Positions 1 to 7,390 of a stretch of 44,749 bases of DNA are shown here, piece by piece (the stretch's first letter is position 1; each line of letters starts with the position of its first letter). This stretch comes from Candidatus Tayloriibacteriota bacterium (lineage in GTDB: Bacteria; Patescibacteriota; Minisyncoccia; Phycocordibacterales; CAIRYW01): NCBI GenBank assembly GCA_028286725.1, contig JAQBQZ010000008.1:1-44749 (forward strand), written 5' to 3'. Under the pieces are notes generated by a model. It saw only the letters and a program-made list of their open reading frames with translations. It was not told where the DNA came from and searched no databases. Both the position numbers and the translations under genes were made by a program.

Positions 1-6
1 TTAAAT

Positions 7-23
7 GATCTCTAAAAGAGATC
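7..23. terminator. Small hairpin followed by T-rich tract
   Basis: A perfect 7-bp inverted repeat (GATCTCT / AGAGATC, 3-nt loop) is followed on the plus strand by a T-rich stretch. It may be the terminator of a gene left of the window. The stem is AT-rich, so the call is weak. Confidence 0.3.
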
Positions 24-86
24 TGCTGTTTTTCTATATATAAAAATACCTATATATACTATGTAAAAAATGAGATTTTACTGAAA

Positions 87-2123
87 TTGCTACGAGGGAA
101 ATACCAACACGAAATGTTACTTAACCCCACGCTTTGGGTACCGAGCACCGATCATGGTGGATACGAAACAGAAATCACTTTTGAAAAAAAACTTTTAAAC
201 GAAGGAATGAAAAAAAGTGACTACAAAAAATCAGAGCTCTTTAATGAGATAAGTAAATTTGTCTCCCAAAATAATGACTCAATTAAAGAGCAAATAAAAA
301 GACTTGGAGCAAGTGTTGATTGGACCCGTTTTCGTTTTAATATGGACAAGGAATGTTTAAATGAAGTAGAAATAATTTTTAAAAAACTAGTTAAAGAAAA
401 TCTCATCTTGCGAAAACCGTACATGGTTTATTACTGCCCAACATGCGCAACGGTACTTTCTGATATCGAACTGAAAGAAGTAAATTCCAACAATCCCCTT
501 TTCTATATAAAATTTAATTTTATAGATAATCCTGATCAATACCTATCACTCGCAACGACACGACCTGAATTAATTTTTTCAGTGACACATGTTCTTGTGC
601 ACCCAAGCGATAAGAAAAACTTTTCTTTGATTGGAAAAAATTTAATAAATCCAGTGACTGGAAATATTGTCAAAATTGTTGCAAGTAAAAGAAAACCAAA
701 TCCCCAAGATCAAAATGCACTGTCACCACTTTTGCAATCATATGTTAAATACGATTACGAATATTCTTTGCTGTATGACACAAATATTTCTGCAAAAAAT
801 TTAATCGATTGGAATGGTAAAATGTTAGAACGATACCCAGGCCTCTATCCAAAAGAAGCACGACAAAAAGAGATAGAATATTTAAAAGAAAATAATTACA
901 TGGAAAGAATTGACACCGATCACATCGATTCAGATCTTTGGTGTAAAAGTGCCCACCAAGTTGAACCTACAATCATATACACATGGTCACTTGATCTGGA
1001 CAAAGATGGAATGTCATTAAAAAAGAAAGCTCTTGAAGAAATAAATAATACACCTCTAACAGTATTTCCAGAATGGAGAAAAAAAGATCTAGTTAAATGG
1101 TTAGACACTACAAAGCAGTGGCCTATCGCCCGACAGAATGTATGGGGAATCAGAATTCCAATCTGGTACGATATCTCAAATCCTCAAAACTTCACTGTTT
1201 GGTTTATAGATAATCAAGGAAATAAACAGGTAGGAAACTTGAAAAAAATCCTAGATTCAGGCACCAGTATAAATGAAATTAAAAACGGGTTAGAAAGAAT
1301 ATATACCAACGATCTCACTTCATGGACGACTGAACAAAAAGCAGATAAAGCATACCTGCCGGAAACTGATGTTTTGGACACTTGGTTTTCTGGACAGTGG
1401 GCGACAATGTTTTATGGTAATACCGAGTCAGATGATTTCAAATATTTTTACCCTAATCATTCAATAGTAATTGGATATGATCTCGTGAGACTCTCTGTTT
1501 CAAGAGAGATTTTACTCAATACATATCTCACCAGTCAATTACCCTATAAATTTGTTTATTTTCACAATCTCATCAATGGTCCAGATGGCAAAAAAATGAG
1601 CAAGAGTTATGGAAATATAATTACCTTAGAGAGTTTTCTTGAGAAATATGGATCAGATGTAACACGTGCTGCGCTCATATCATACAGTTCTCTGAAAGAG
1701 GATTTTATTATTTCACCAGAACGTCTAAATAGTTTAACTGAATTTACACAAAGATTATGGAAAATGGGAAGAATCGCAGAGATTGCCAATCAATTCGTTT
1801 CAGAAAACTTTAAAAATATTCACACCAAATCAAACAACCTTATTGACTCATTGCAAAAAACACAATCAAGAATCGGATATCAAATTGAAAAATTCGCATT
1901 TGCATATGCTCAGTCATCTACACTTGAATTTCTATTCACTTTAGAAGAATTTGCTTTTTCTATTCAAGGTCAAAATAATACGGAAGAAAACCTATCTATC
2001 TTTAGAGAAGCATTTCTGCGATACCTGATAGTTTTGCATCCATTTATGCCATTTATTACTGAAGACTTATACCAAAAATTATTCAAAAAAGAGGGTTCGC
2101 TCTCTTCCCTATCTTGGTTTTAA
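87..2123 (+). CDS. Valyl-tRNA synthetase-like protein lacking the HIGH region (truncated paralogue)
   Basis: Class Ia aminoacyl-tRNA synthetase most like ValRS, which charges tRNA-Val. Seen: the STDHGG segment (about residue 20), corresponding to the GTDHAG region that follows the HIGH helix; a TTRPEL editing-domain motif (about 155); a WPIARQ segment; LDTWFSG (about 428); KKMSKS (about 502); and an anticodon-binding helical domain at the C-terminus. The N-terminus is missing: the frame stays open upstream only to a TGA at 6-8, and none of those codons encodes a HIGH-like motif. The chosen start is a TTG, so the real 5' end is uncertain. The editing domain is also atypical: TTRPEL replaces the usual TTRPET, and the GTG..TPAHD segment that normally lines the pocket is not recognisable. 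At 678 residues it is shorter than typical ValRS (about 850-950). It is either a decayed second copy, a gene interrupted at its 5' end, or a non-charging paralogue. Confidence 0.75.
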   Translation: MLRGKYQHEMLLNPTLWVPSTDHGGYETEITFEKKLLNEGMKKSDYKKSELFNEISKFVSQNNDSIKEQIKRLGASVDWTRFRFNMDKECLNEVEIIFKKLVKENLILRKPYMVYYCPTCATVLSDIELKEVNSNNPLFYIKFNFIDNPDQYLSLATTRPELIFSVTHVLVHPSDKKNFSLIGKNLINPVTGNIVKIVASKRKPNPQDQNALSPLLQSYVKYDYEYSLLYDTNISAKNLIDWNGKMLERYPGLYPKEARQKEIEYLKENNYMERIDTDHIDSDLWCKSAHQVEPTIIYTWSLDLDKDGMSLKKKALEEINNTPLTVFPEWRKKDLVKWLDTTKQWPIARQNVWGIRIPIWYDISNPQNFTVWFIDNQGNKQVGNLKKILDSGTSINEIKNGLERIYTNDLTSWTTEQKADKAYLPETDVLDTWFSGQWATMFYGNTESDDFKYFYPNHSIVIGYDLVRLSVSREILLNTYLTSQLPYKFVYFHNLINGPDGKKMSKSYGNIITLESFLEKYGSDVTRAALISYSSLKEDFIISPERLNSLTEFTQRLWKMGRIAEIANQFVSENFKNIHTKSNNLIDSLQKTQSRIGYQIEKFAFAYAQSSTLEFLFTLEEFAFSIQGQNNTEENLSIFREAFLRYLIVLHPFMPFITEDLYQKLFKKEGSLSSLSWF

Positions 2124-2132
2124 GGAAATAAA

Positions 2133-2163
2133 AACAGGAGCACCTTTTGAGGATGCTCCTGTT
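2133..2163 (-). terminator. Rho-independent terminator of the cold-shock-domain gene
   Basis: Inverted repeat AACAGGAGCA / TGCTCCTGTT with an 11-nt loop. Read on the minus strand the stem is followed by a T-rich tract, so it ends the minus-strand gene. It also lies directly after the valS-like stop and may act in both directions. Confidence 0.8.
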
Positions 2164-2187
2164 GATTGGATTCAAGAACGAGTCAGA

Positions 2188-3279
2188 TTAAAGCTGGAGA
2201 GTAAGCTTGGCGCAGTCGCGATTGCCGCGCTGAGGATTTGGAGCGTGGTTAACGGCCACCCAGGTCATTGGTTTGATCACGGGGCAAAACCCACGTAAGT
2301 AAAGTTTGTGAATGTCGCCGTCAACAATGGAGTTAAAGTGCACATGCACCATTTCCCCATTCATCAACCGAACAAAACCTCCACCATACATCACATTAAA
2401 CCAGAAGACTTGGGCGAGTTCGAAACCCCACTTTGCCATGTGAGCAGGCAATGCGGGCGGTTGGGTTTTATCCCATTCGGCCACAATGCACTGACTGAGT
2501 GGAGCGGAGTAATCCCGAGCAAGGGCGTAAGGCATCAGTGATTCACCGATTTTCTCACGTGCTTTGAGCCAGTTGAAGCCAGGGTAGGCATCTTCCGACT
2601 TAGCAGGCACAATGATGGCATATTTGCCTCCAGCACCAGTGCGATACGCATTGCTCTTGAGACCATGTTGCTCAATCTTCTCACGAGTCGTCCGCACGAT
2701 TTGTGCAGTGGACACTTCCTGAATAGTTACAAACAGAAACTTGCCCCCACGGACCACAACACCGACCTCGAGCTCAATGAAGAGCCCGTCCTCCCGGAGA
2801 AAAACCAGGATGATCTCGTCGTCGTTGTCGTCACGCTTCGACGCTTGGGGCTTGCACACTTCAGCATACTCGATTCGACCACCAGCGCCCGCCTTCCAAT
2901 TCATCGGAACAACAAACTGAGGAATGCTGCTTTTGCTCACATCCATCATTCGATTGTTTTTGAAGTAAAGGAGATGGGTCTTGGCGGCGAGTTTGAAACT
3001 GATATTGGTCTTGATGTGATGCTGAAGACGATTAACTTTCTCCGTCTCCATGTTCAAGGGTGCGATCGTGAATCCGTCCTTGCTTTGAACCTCACCAAGA
3101 TCAGCGAGGATATTGAGCTGCAGCTTACCGAAGAGCTCGTGCTCCCAGGTAATCTCACTCCCTTTTCCCTTCCATTGCCGCGTTTGTGGCGGAGGAAGTT
3201 GCGGGGTGGTTGAGCCTTCGCTGGCCGATGCGGCCCTGAGTGCCAGTTCGAGTTGGAATAATCCTGGGTCTGAGTTCAT
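2188..3279 (-). CDS. Unknown protein with divergent C-terminal cold-shock domain
   Basis: The first 280 or so residues match nothing I recognise. The last 75 resemble a cold-shock (OB-fold nucleic-acid-binding) domain: WFN (292-294), then GGGFVRL in the place of RNP1, VHVHFNSI (about 311-318) in the place of RNP2 (family pattern VFVHFSAI), and a closing beta-strand AKLTLQL. This suggests a single-stranded RNA or DNA binding protein, by inference. The N-terminus is low complexity, rich in Ser, Pro and Gln. The gene is much more GC-rich than its neighbours (the line at 2401-2460 is 60% G+C, against 30% at 1021-1080 in the valS-like gene), which suggests foreign origin or different codon selection. 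It is transcribed alone with its own terminator. A TATAAC-like box lies just upstream of the ATG. Confidence 0.6.
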   Translation of the reverse strand: MNSDPGLFQLELALRAASASEGSTTPQLPPPQTRQWKGKGSEITWEHELFGKLQLNILADLGEVQSKDGFTIAPLNMETEKVNRLQHHIKTNISFKLAAKTHLLYFKNNRMMDVSKSSIPQFVVPMNWKAGAGGRIEYAEVCKPQASKRDDNDDEIILVFLREDGLFIELEVGVVVRGGKFLFVTIQEVSTAQIVRTTREKIEQHGLKSNAYRTGAGGKYAIIVPAKSEDAYPGFNWLKAREKIGESLMPYALARDYSAPLSQCIVAEWDKTQPPALPAHMAKWGFELAQVFWFNVMYGGGFVRLMNGEMVHVHFNSIVDGDIHKLYLRGFCPVIKPMTWVAVNHAPNPQRGNRDCAKLTLQL

Positions 3280-3331
3280 GTCGTTATAATGGGTTAACCT
3301 GCATTGAGTACTAGTCCAGACCGAGATTGGT

Positions 3332-3381
3332 ATGGCATAGCAAAAATACTTTCAAAACTAAAAGCATTTTTGCTATGCCAT
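3332..3381. repeat. 16-bp perfect inverted repeat
   Basis: Arms 3332-3347 and 3366-3381 (core TGGCATAGCAAAAAT and its complement) with an 18-nt loop, between the stop of the MYG1-like gene and the start of the cold-shock-domain gene. No clean T-run follows on either strand. It could be a transcription barrier, a small palindromic element, or an operator for the GC-rich gene. Confidence 0.6.
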
Positions 3382-3513
3382 TACTAACTGTTCTTGAATT
3401 TCAAGGTTCTAATTCTTATTTAATTATATACTAAATTTGACAAAAAGTCAATATAATGTCGTCAAATAAAAAGCAGGCTAAAAAAGGACTTTCTGTCACT
3501 TTATACCTTTAAA

Positions 3514-4557
3514 TTAGAACTTTGCTTTAAGTCCTTCTACTATGAGATCAGCCACTTTTGAGTGTGGAATCATAGTTGGAGGAACATCTTTGGTAGTAAG
3601 AGATCCGTTGAATGCAGAATCTTTTGTATGAAAAAGATACCAAGGGATTCCATCGATCATCCCCTCTCCTCCTAATATTGATTTATCCTCTATTTTGATT
3701 TCACCCCATTTGTAAAACTGTTCTGCCATTCGAAGTAACATAATTGAATTTGTAAGATCAAGACCTCTTTTTTGATAAGTAAAGATGGAAACGTTTCCTC
3801 GACTACTAAATTGGATTATGAGCTGTGCTCTTTGCGAACGAAACGCTTTACTTACCTCTTCATTATCAGAAGTCACAACTGCCATATCTATAGGTTGTCC
3901 GTCATTACCAACAAATCTTTCTTTGAGTGCCCCTTTGAATTCTTTGAGTGCCAATTGATATTGATCGTTCTGATATTTTCTTGCTTCTTCAATTGCACCA
4001 CTCCAAAATTCCAAATCCTCACTTTGCAATTCTTCAAGAATTTTCTTTGTATCTACTACTGTAAAAGGTCGGATCTCTCCCCTTTCGAGAAAGAATTTTA
4101 TATGAGCCATATAAGCAATCTCTGCCCATCTATATATTTTTTCATAGTCATCCTTAAAACATGAATGCAAAAATTTCATTCCAATAGAAAGCATATCTTT
4201 GTCTTTTGCAACGGCGAGATCTTCTTCTTTGATAATATTCAAAATTCCTTGCAGTTCTGGTTTGTTATCTATTCCCAAATATTTGGCAACTAATGTTGCG
4301 CACACTTCCCCACTTTCTCTTTCTTTATCTACTGTCGCATGCTCATCGAATGGTCCGCCGCCCACTCCGAGAAATATAGTATCCGGGAAATCCAAATATG
4401 TTTTATTTTCTGGAAGTTTCCCTGCTCCAAGAAATTGAACTTCAGCAGTAGATACACCCGGGAACTTCTCTTCCCCTTCTCCGAATTTTTTAAGTAACAT
4501 CAAAGCCACAAGTTCATCTGCATGTGGTCGATTGTGAGTTATTATTTTAGTTATCAC
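3514..4557 (-). CDS. MYG1/DHH-like putative metal-dependent phosphoesterase
   Basis: 347 residues. The N-terminus has a His/Asp-rich motif (THNRPHADE, residues 7-15), and a second segment, FLGVGGGPFDEHA (about 62-74), corresponds to the VDVGG...DHH part of MYG1-type proteins. Members of that superfamily are metal-dependent phosphoesterases or exonucleases, some acting on RNA. The order and spacing of the two motifs support the call, but the second motif reads DEH rather than DHH, so the metal site is divergent. No signal peptide is visible, so it is probably cytoplasmic. It stands alone on the minus strand, downstream of tRNA-Pro. Confidence 0.5.
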   Translation of the reverse strand: MITKIITHNRPHADELVALMLLKKFGEGEEKFPGVSTAEVQFLGAGKLPENKTYLDFPDTIFLGVGGGPFDEHATVDKERESGEVCATLVAKYLGIDNKPELQGILNIIKEEDLAVAKDKDMLSIGMKFLHSCFKDDYEKIYRWAEIAYMAHIKFFLERGEIRPFTVVDTKKILEELQSEDLEFWSGAIEEARKYQNDQYQLALKEFKGALKERFVGNDGQPIDMAVVTSDNEEVSKAFRSQRAQLIIQFSSRGNVSIFTYQKRGLDLTNSIMLLRMAEQFYKWGEIKIEDKSILGGEGMIDGIPWYLFHTKDSAFNGSLTTKDVPPTMIPHSKVADLIVEGLKAKF

Positions 4558-4598
4558 AAAATTTTAGAATTTAGTTTTGACTGAATCCCTCCGGGCCA

Positions 4599-4619
4599 CA
4601 GATGTGCCCCGCACATCTG
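4599..4619. other. GC-rich 9-bp hairpin
   Basis: Perfect stem CAGATGTGC / GCACATCTG with a CCC loop, in the leader of the MYG1-like gene and downstream of tRNA-Pro on the minus strand. On the plus strand it is followed by GTCTGTTTTT. It could end tRNA-Pro transcripts or mark the outer edge of the inverted repeat around tRNA-Pro. Confidence 0.55.
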
Positions 4620-4787
4620 GTCTGTTTTTGAAAATATTAATCTTTTGTCACATACTTACGGTTTTTCGGGACGCCGGGATTTGAACCCGGACTGAATGCT
4701 CCCAAAGCATTTATGCTACCGTTACACTACGTCCCGTTAAGTAAGTATGTGACAAAAAACAAATATTCAATTTTCAAAAATCAGACC
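4618..4787. repeat. Imperfect ~45-bp inverted repeat enclosing tRNA-Pro
   Basis: The left arm (about 4618-4660) and right arm (about 4740-4787) are reverse complements apart from small indels. The inner ends match exactly (GTCACATACTTAC and its complement) and the outer ends share GGTCTG. tRNA-Pro fills the loop. The right arm holds the tRNA promoter region, so the left arm is an inverted copy of that promoter flank. Confidence 0.75.
4666..4736 (-). tRNA. tRNA-Pro (anticodon UGG)
   Basis: A complete 71-nt cloverleaf including discriminator A: acceptor CGGGACG/CGTCCCG with the C1-G72 pair typical of bacterial tRNA-Pro, D-arm GTGT/GCAT, anticodon stem AATGC/GCATT with loop TTTGGGA (anticodon TGG), and T-arm CCGGG-TTCAAAT-CCCGG. 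CCA is not encoded, so the Cca enzyme encoded downstream must add it. Confidence 0.95.
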
Positions 4788-4790
4788 TCG

Positions 4791-4825
4791 AAGCATTTAT
4801 TACTATTACACTACGTCCCGTTAAG
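4791..4825 (-). pseudogene. Partial duplicate of the tRNA-Pro 5' half
   Basis: This 35-nt stretch repeats 4705-4741 (5' acceptor strand, D-arm and first half of the anticodon stem of tRNA-Pro) with a 2-nt deletion and a few substitutions. It cannot fold as a tRNA. It lies just upstream of the real gene and looks like the scar of a partial tandem duplication. Confidence 0.8.
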
Positions 4826-4924
4826 AATTAAGTGTATGAATAAAAAATCAATATTTATTAAATGAACATTCCGCCTTGTTATCGGTAGATATTATCACAA
4901 AATTCAAAAATATCTAGCTGCACC

Positions 4925-5653
4925 CTACTGACTCTTCTCCCACAACATCTCCCATACAGTTCGAAGACTTTCAGCAATCGACTGATTCTTGATCACAATC
5001 CCCATTTCGTCTTTTGTAGACAGCATAACAACCTTGTCATCAAAAATCATAACCTCATTTTGAACACTCTGACCTTTCGGTAAAAACCTCACTTCTCTCA
5101 AAGCATCACCTTCTTCATTTTTATCACGCCGACCCACTTCATCATCAGGCCAAAAACCTCTTATCTTTATACCCTTCTTAACTCTCTGTTTTACGTAATT
5201 TTCTATATAATCATTACCAAAGTAGTCTCTCAAATCTTTTGAATTGATAAAAGTAAGAATTTCAGTGTTTGATAGCAGGGTTTCTTCATAAATCTGCTTG
5301 AGACCCTCTTTGGTACTATAAGTTGTGATTTTCGGTCGTTTATAATCTGCTTTATTCTGGATAAGCTCCGTGAGACCCTTTTCCAGAAGCCCAAGACTCT
5401 CCCTTTGTTGTTTGATAAGTATTTGCGGATTAAGTGCTCCAAAGTACATCACTCCCTTCATCTTGAATCCTGAAACGATCCCTTTCTGGCTCAGGCGCTT
5501 TAACACCTCAAAAGCAGTAATCCTGTTAAGCCCCGACTTCTGAGCAATCTTAGAATTAGTTGCACTTCCAAGCTCGAGAAGCGCCAAATAGACCGCAGAT
5601 TCAGTATCTGAGAAACCGAGATGTTTTAGCTCATTTTTAAGATCAATTTCCAT
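4925..5653 (-). CDS. TrmB-type HTH transcriptional regulator (copy 1)
   Basis: 242 residues with an N-terminal winged helix-turn-helix of the TrmB kind (about 1-75; segment SKIAQKSGLNRITAFEVLKRL is the recognition region) followed by a TrmB effector-like domain. TrmB proteins bind DNA as dimers and in archaea sense sugars; the ligand here is unknown. Close similarity to the proteins at 19740, 22521 and 30304 marks a paralogous family. A TATCAT -10 box (5660-5665 complement) ends 6 nt before the ATG, implying a leaderless mRNA. TTGTAA/TTACAA palindromes sit immediately upstream, suggesting autoregulation. The 5804 gene diverges from the same intergenic region. Confidence 0.85.
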   Translation of the reverse strand: MEIDLKNELKHLGFSDTESAVYLALLELGSATNSKIAQKSGLNRITAFEVLKRLSQKGIVSGFKMKGVMYFGALNPQILIKQQRESLGLLEKGLTELIQNKADYKRPKITTYSTKEGLKQIYEETLLSNTEILTFINSKDLRDYFGNDYIENYVKQRVKKGIKIRGFWPDDEVGRRDKNEEGDALREVRFLPKGQSVQNEVMIFDDKVVMLSTKDEMGIVIKNQSIAESLRTVWEMLWEKSQ

Positions 5654-5666
5654 ATATTTATGATAG

Positions 5667-5751
5667 TTGTAATATTTTTTTACAGTAAATTAATTATATA
5701 TTACAATATATTTTAGTCAAATTAACATATATTTGTAATATTAATTTACAA
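5667..5751. promoter_or_regulatory. Cluster of TTGTAA/TTACAA operator-like palindromes
   Basis: Three copies of TTGTAATAT or its complement occur at 5667-5675, 5698-5706 (inverted) and 5733-5741. The clearest palindrome is TTGTAATATTAATTTACAA at 5733-5751 (TTGTAA-N7-TTACAA). A related palindrome lies on the promoter of TrmB copy 2. This is a candidate binding site for one of the TrmB-type regulators. The region is very AT-rich, so chance similarity has to be weighed. Confidence 0.5.
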
Positions 5752-5803
5752 AATATATTTCTTATATATACTGAACATTGGTTAAATTGCACCTCTTAAA
5801 ATT

Positions 5804-6061
5804 ATGAAATTCAAGATACCGAACCTGACAAAAGCCCAAAAAATTAGAAACCTATGGTTAATTGCGTCTATGGCCTCACTGTGTTTTTTTATAATCGGCG
5901 CATTAATAATGACAAATCTAAGGGTCACCAATCCTGATTCTACAACTTATAAAATAATTTCTATTTTAATATATTTGATTGGATGTCCACTTAGTCTTTT
6001 TACTACCCGGCGCTGCCTAGTGTGTCACAAAAAGATTGATCGCAAGAACAGTAAAGATTAA
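5804..6061 (+). CDS. Small two-TM membrane protein with C-terminal CxxC
   Basis: 85 residues, function unknown. Hydrophobic spans at about 17-36 and 50-67 predict two transmembrane helices. A short Cys/His tail follows (C71, C74, H75), and the ends are Lys/Arg-rich. It is divergently transcribed from TrmB copy 1 across an AT-rich regulatory region, so it may be controlled by that regulator. A hairpin terminator follows at 6087-6110. Confidence 0.65.
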   Translation: MKFKIPNLTKAQKIRNLWLIASMASLCFFIIGALIMTNLRVTNPDSTTYKIISILIYLIGCPLSLFTTRRCLVCHKKIDRKNSKD

Positions 6062-6086
6062 ATGCGATCAGGGCAACAGATCCTAC

Positions 6087-6110
6087 GGCGAGGACAACCT
6101 CGCCATTTTT
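6087..6110 (+). terminator. Rho-independent terminator
   Basis: Stem GGCGAGG / CCTCGCC, ACAA loop, then ATTTTT. It lies 25 bp after the stop of the small membrane protein and just before the convergent yraN stop. Confidence 0.8.
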
Positions 6111-6492
6111 AATTTCTGGCTTCAAGGATCTGATTCTCCAAAACCTTTACCTCAGCCTTTTTTGACACTTGATCTATATATACGATCACCACATCAAACT
6201 GCCAGCTTTTCACATGAAACGCTGATATGTATACCTGAATGACACGAGCAAGTTTCCTTAGCTTAGCCTCATGAACATTGTCCTCTGGACGAATGTTTTC
6301 ATGTGAAACGTTATTCAAGGATACAGACACACTTTTTACCTCTACAAAATGAGTTTTACCAGCCTTTTCACAGATTATATCTATTTCACCATATGGCTTC
6401 CAGTAATTTCTGTATAACACCTTAAAACCCTTGTTTATAAGGTATTTCTCTGCCAGATCCTCCCCTAGTTTGCCAATTTTGTTACCTATCAA
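6109..6492 (-). CDS. YraN/UPF0102 family endonuclease-like protein
   Basis: 127 residues, the usual length of the family. The restriction-endonuclease-like fold signature is visible: GKLGEDLAEKYL at the N-terminus, GEIDII (metal-binding Asp) and FVEVKS (ExK). Related proteins are presumed Holliday-junction- or nuclease-like; the cellular role is not established. The gene overlaps the upstream NUDIX gene by 11 nt, so the two are probably translated from one mRNA. Two parS-like palindromes lie inside this coding sequence. Confidence 0.85.
   Translation of the reverse strand: MIGNKIGKLGEDLAEKYLINKGFKVLYRNYWKPYGEIDIICEKAGKTHFVEVKSVSVSLNNVSHENIRPEDNVHEAKLRKLARVIQVYISAFHVKSWQFDVVIVYIDQVSKKAEVKVLENQILEARN
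6206..6221. promoter_or_regulatory. parS-like site A
   Basis: CTTTTCACATGAAACG matches 12 of 16 positions of the bacterial parS consensus TGTTTCACGTGAAACA. It lies inside yraN and is part of a cluster of eight such sites. Confidence 0.5.
6295..6310. promoter_or_regulatory. parS-like site B
   Basis: GTTTTCATGTGAAACG, 12/16 to the parS consensus, inside yraN. Confidence 0.5.
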
Positions 6493-6940
6493 GCGTTTTA
6501 TTTATAATATTCTTTATAAGAGTCAATTTAGACCTGTCTTTAACTACCGCACGTATGTAACTCTCACTATTGTTGATTTTGAGGAGAAATTCTATAGGAA
6601 CCCACTTGAACTCAGTATGCTCATCACTTAGCTTCACTTTACTGCCTAAACTAGTTTCATATGAAACATAAGTGAGGCGAATAACCCTAACTTCTGGCTT
6701 TATAATGTCTTGAGCCGCAATGATAGACAGTATTTTGGGGTTGAGACCAGTCTCCTCTTTGATTTCCCTCTTCAGGTTCTCTTCTAGAGTAGATTCGGGA
6801 TTGATTCTACCGCCTGGCATATCCCACATATTCTCTACACCCGGATACTTAATTGGATTTCGTTTTATAACGAGCACATTACCCTCTTTGTTAAAAATAA
6901 GTGACTTCACCCCTACTTGGAGGATATTTGAATGTTTCAT
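6482..6940 (-). CDS. NUDIX hydrolase
   Basis: Hydrolyses nucleoside diphosphates linked to another group; the substrate cannot be read from sequence. The NUDIX box is at about residues 43-66: GGR near its start and the catalytic REIKEETGL intact, although the first Glu of the GX5E part is shifted by one position. About 152 residues, usual for a single-domain NUDIX protein. An upstream in-frame ATG at 6949 overlaps a TATAAT box (complement of 6948-6953), which ends 7 nt before the ATG at 6940. I therefore place the start at 6940 on a leaderless transcript. The gene overlaps yraN by 11 nt and carries a parS-like site inside it. Confidence 0.88.
   Translation of the reverse strand: MKHSNILQVGVKSLIFNKEGNVLVIKRNPIKYPGVENMWDMPGGRINPESTLEENLKREIKEETGLNPKILSIIAAQDIIKPEVRVIRLTYVSYETSLGSKVKLSDEHTEFKWVPIEFLLKINNSESYIRAVVKDRSKLTLIKNIINKTLDR
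6653..6668. promoter_or_regulatory. parS-like site C
   Basis: AGTTTCATATGAAACA, 13/16 to the parS consensus, with a perfectly palindromic core GTTTCATATGAAAC. Inside the NUDIX gene. Confidence 0.6.
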
Positions 6941-6991
6941 AAATAACATTATAGCCCAAAGAAGTCAGGATGACATGTTGATAATCTATCA

Positions 6992-7007
6992 GGTTTCATG
7001 TGAAAAT
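6992..7007. promoter_or_regulatory. parS-like site D
   Basis: GGTTTCATGTGAAAAT, 12/16 to the consensus, intergenic. With site E it forms an exact 16-bp inverted repeat (6991-7006 and 7071-7086). Confidence 0.55.
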
Positions 7008-7069
7008 AGTCTCCTAATCATGTCGCCAATCGCTACAAATCTATCCTAAAATAGATCCAAATAGCCCAG

Positions 7070-7085
7070 GTTTTCACATGAAACC
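7070..7085. promoter_or_regulatory. parS-like site E
   Basis: GTTTTCACATGAAACC, 12/16 to the consensus, inverted relative to site D and 10 nt from site F. Confidence 0.55.
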
Positions 7086-7095
7086 TATTTTAAAG

Positions 7096-7111
7096 TGTTT
7101 CTTATGAAACA
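7096..7111. promoter_or_regulatory. parS-like site F
   Basis: TGTTTCTTATGAAACA, 13/16 to the consensus with both half-sites TGTTTC and GAAACA perfect; the palindrome extends to AAGTGTTTC / GAAACACTT. Confidence 0.6.
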
Positions 7112-7390
7112 CTTTTGGTCTAAAACCTATAAAGTACATCAAATCTTGATTATAACAATACAAAATAAGGGTATTTTAGAAAAGTCAGGTTAAAATAGTG
7201 TCTTTTATGAGTTTGTCTTATACACATATCCACTGAGTTATCCACAGTTTGTTGATAAATATGACTGATTTCTGGGGAGAAGTAGAGCAAAAGGACAGGG
7301 GAATGAAGACCTCGATAATACTGATGAAGAATAGGTCGAGGGGGGGGAGTTCTTAGGGACAGATGTGGCGAGAGCGGGCAGGTAAGAGTA
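7112..7390. other. Putative replication origin (oriC)
   Basis: A non-coding stretch next to three intergenic parS-like sites. Four DnaA-box-like 9-mers occur within 41 bp: TTATACACA (7218-7226), an overlapping ATATCCAC (7226-7233), the canonical TTATCCACA (7238-7246), and TGTTGATAA (7250-7258, complement TTATCAACA). To the left lies an AT-rich tract (7137-7200) that could be the unwinding element. Genes to the left are mainly minus strand and genes to the right mainly plus strand, as expected for leading-strand bias around an origin. No dnaA or dnaN is in the window. A short G-rich tract (7339-7347) sits on the right side. Confidence 0.6.
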
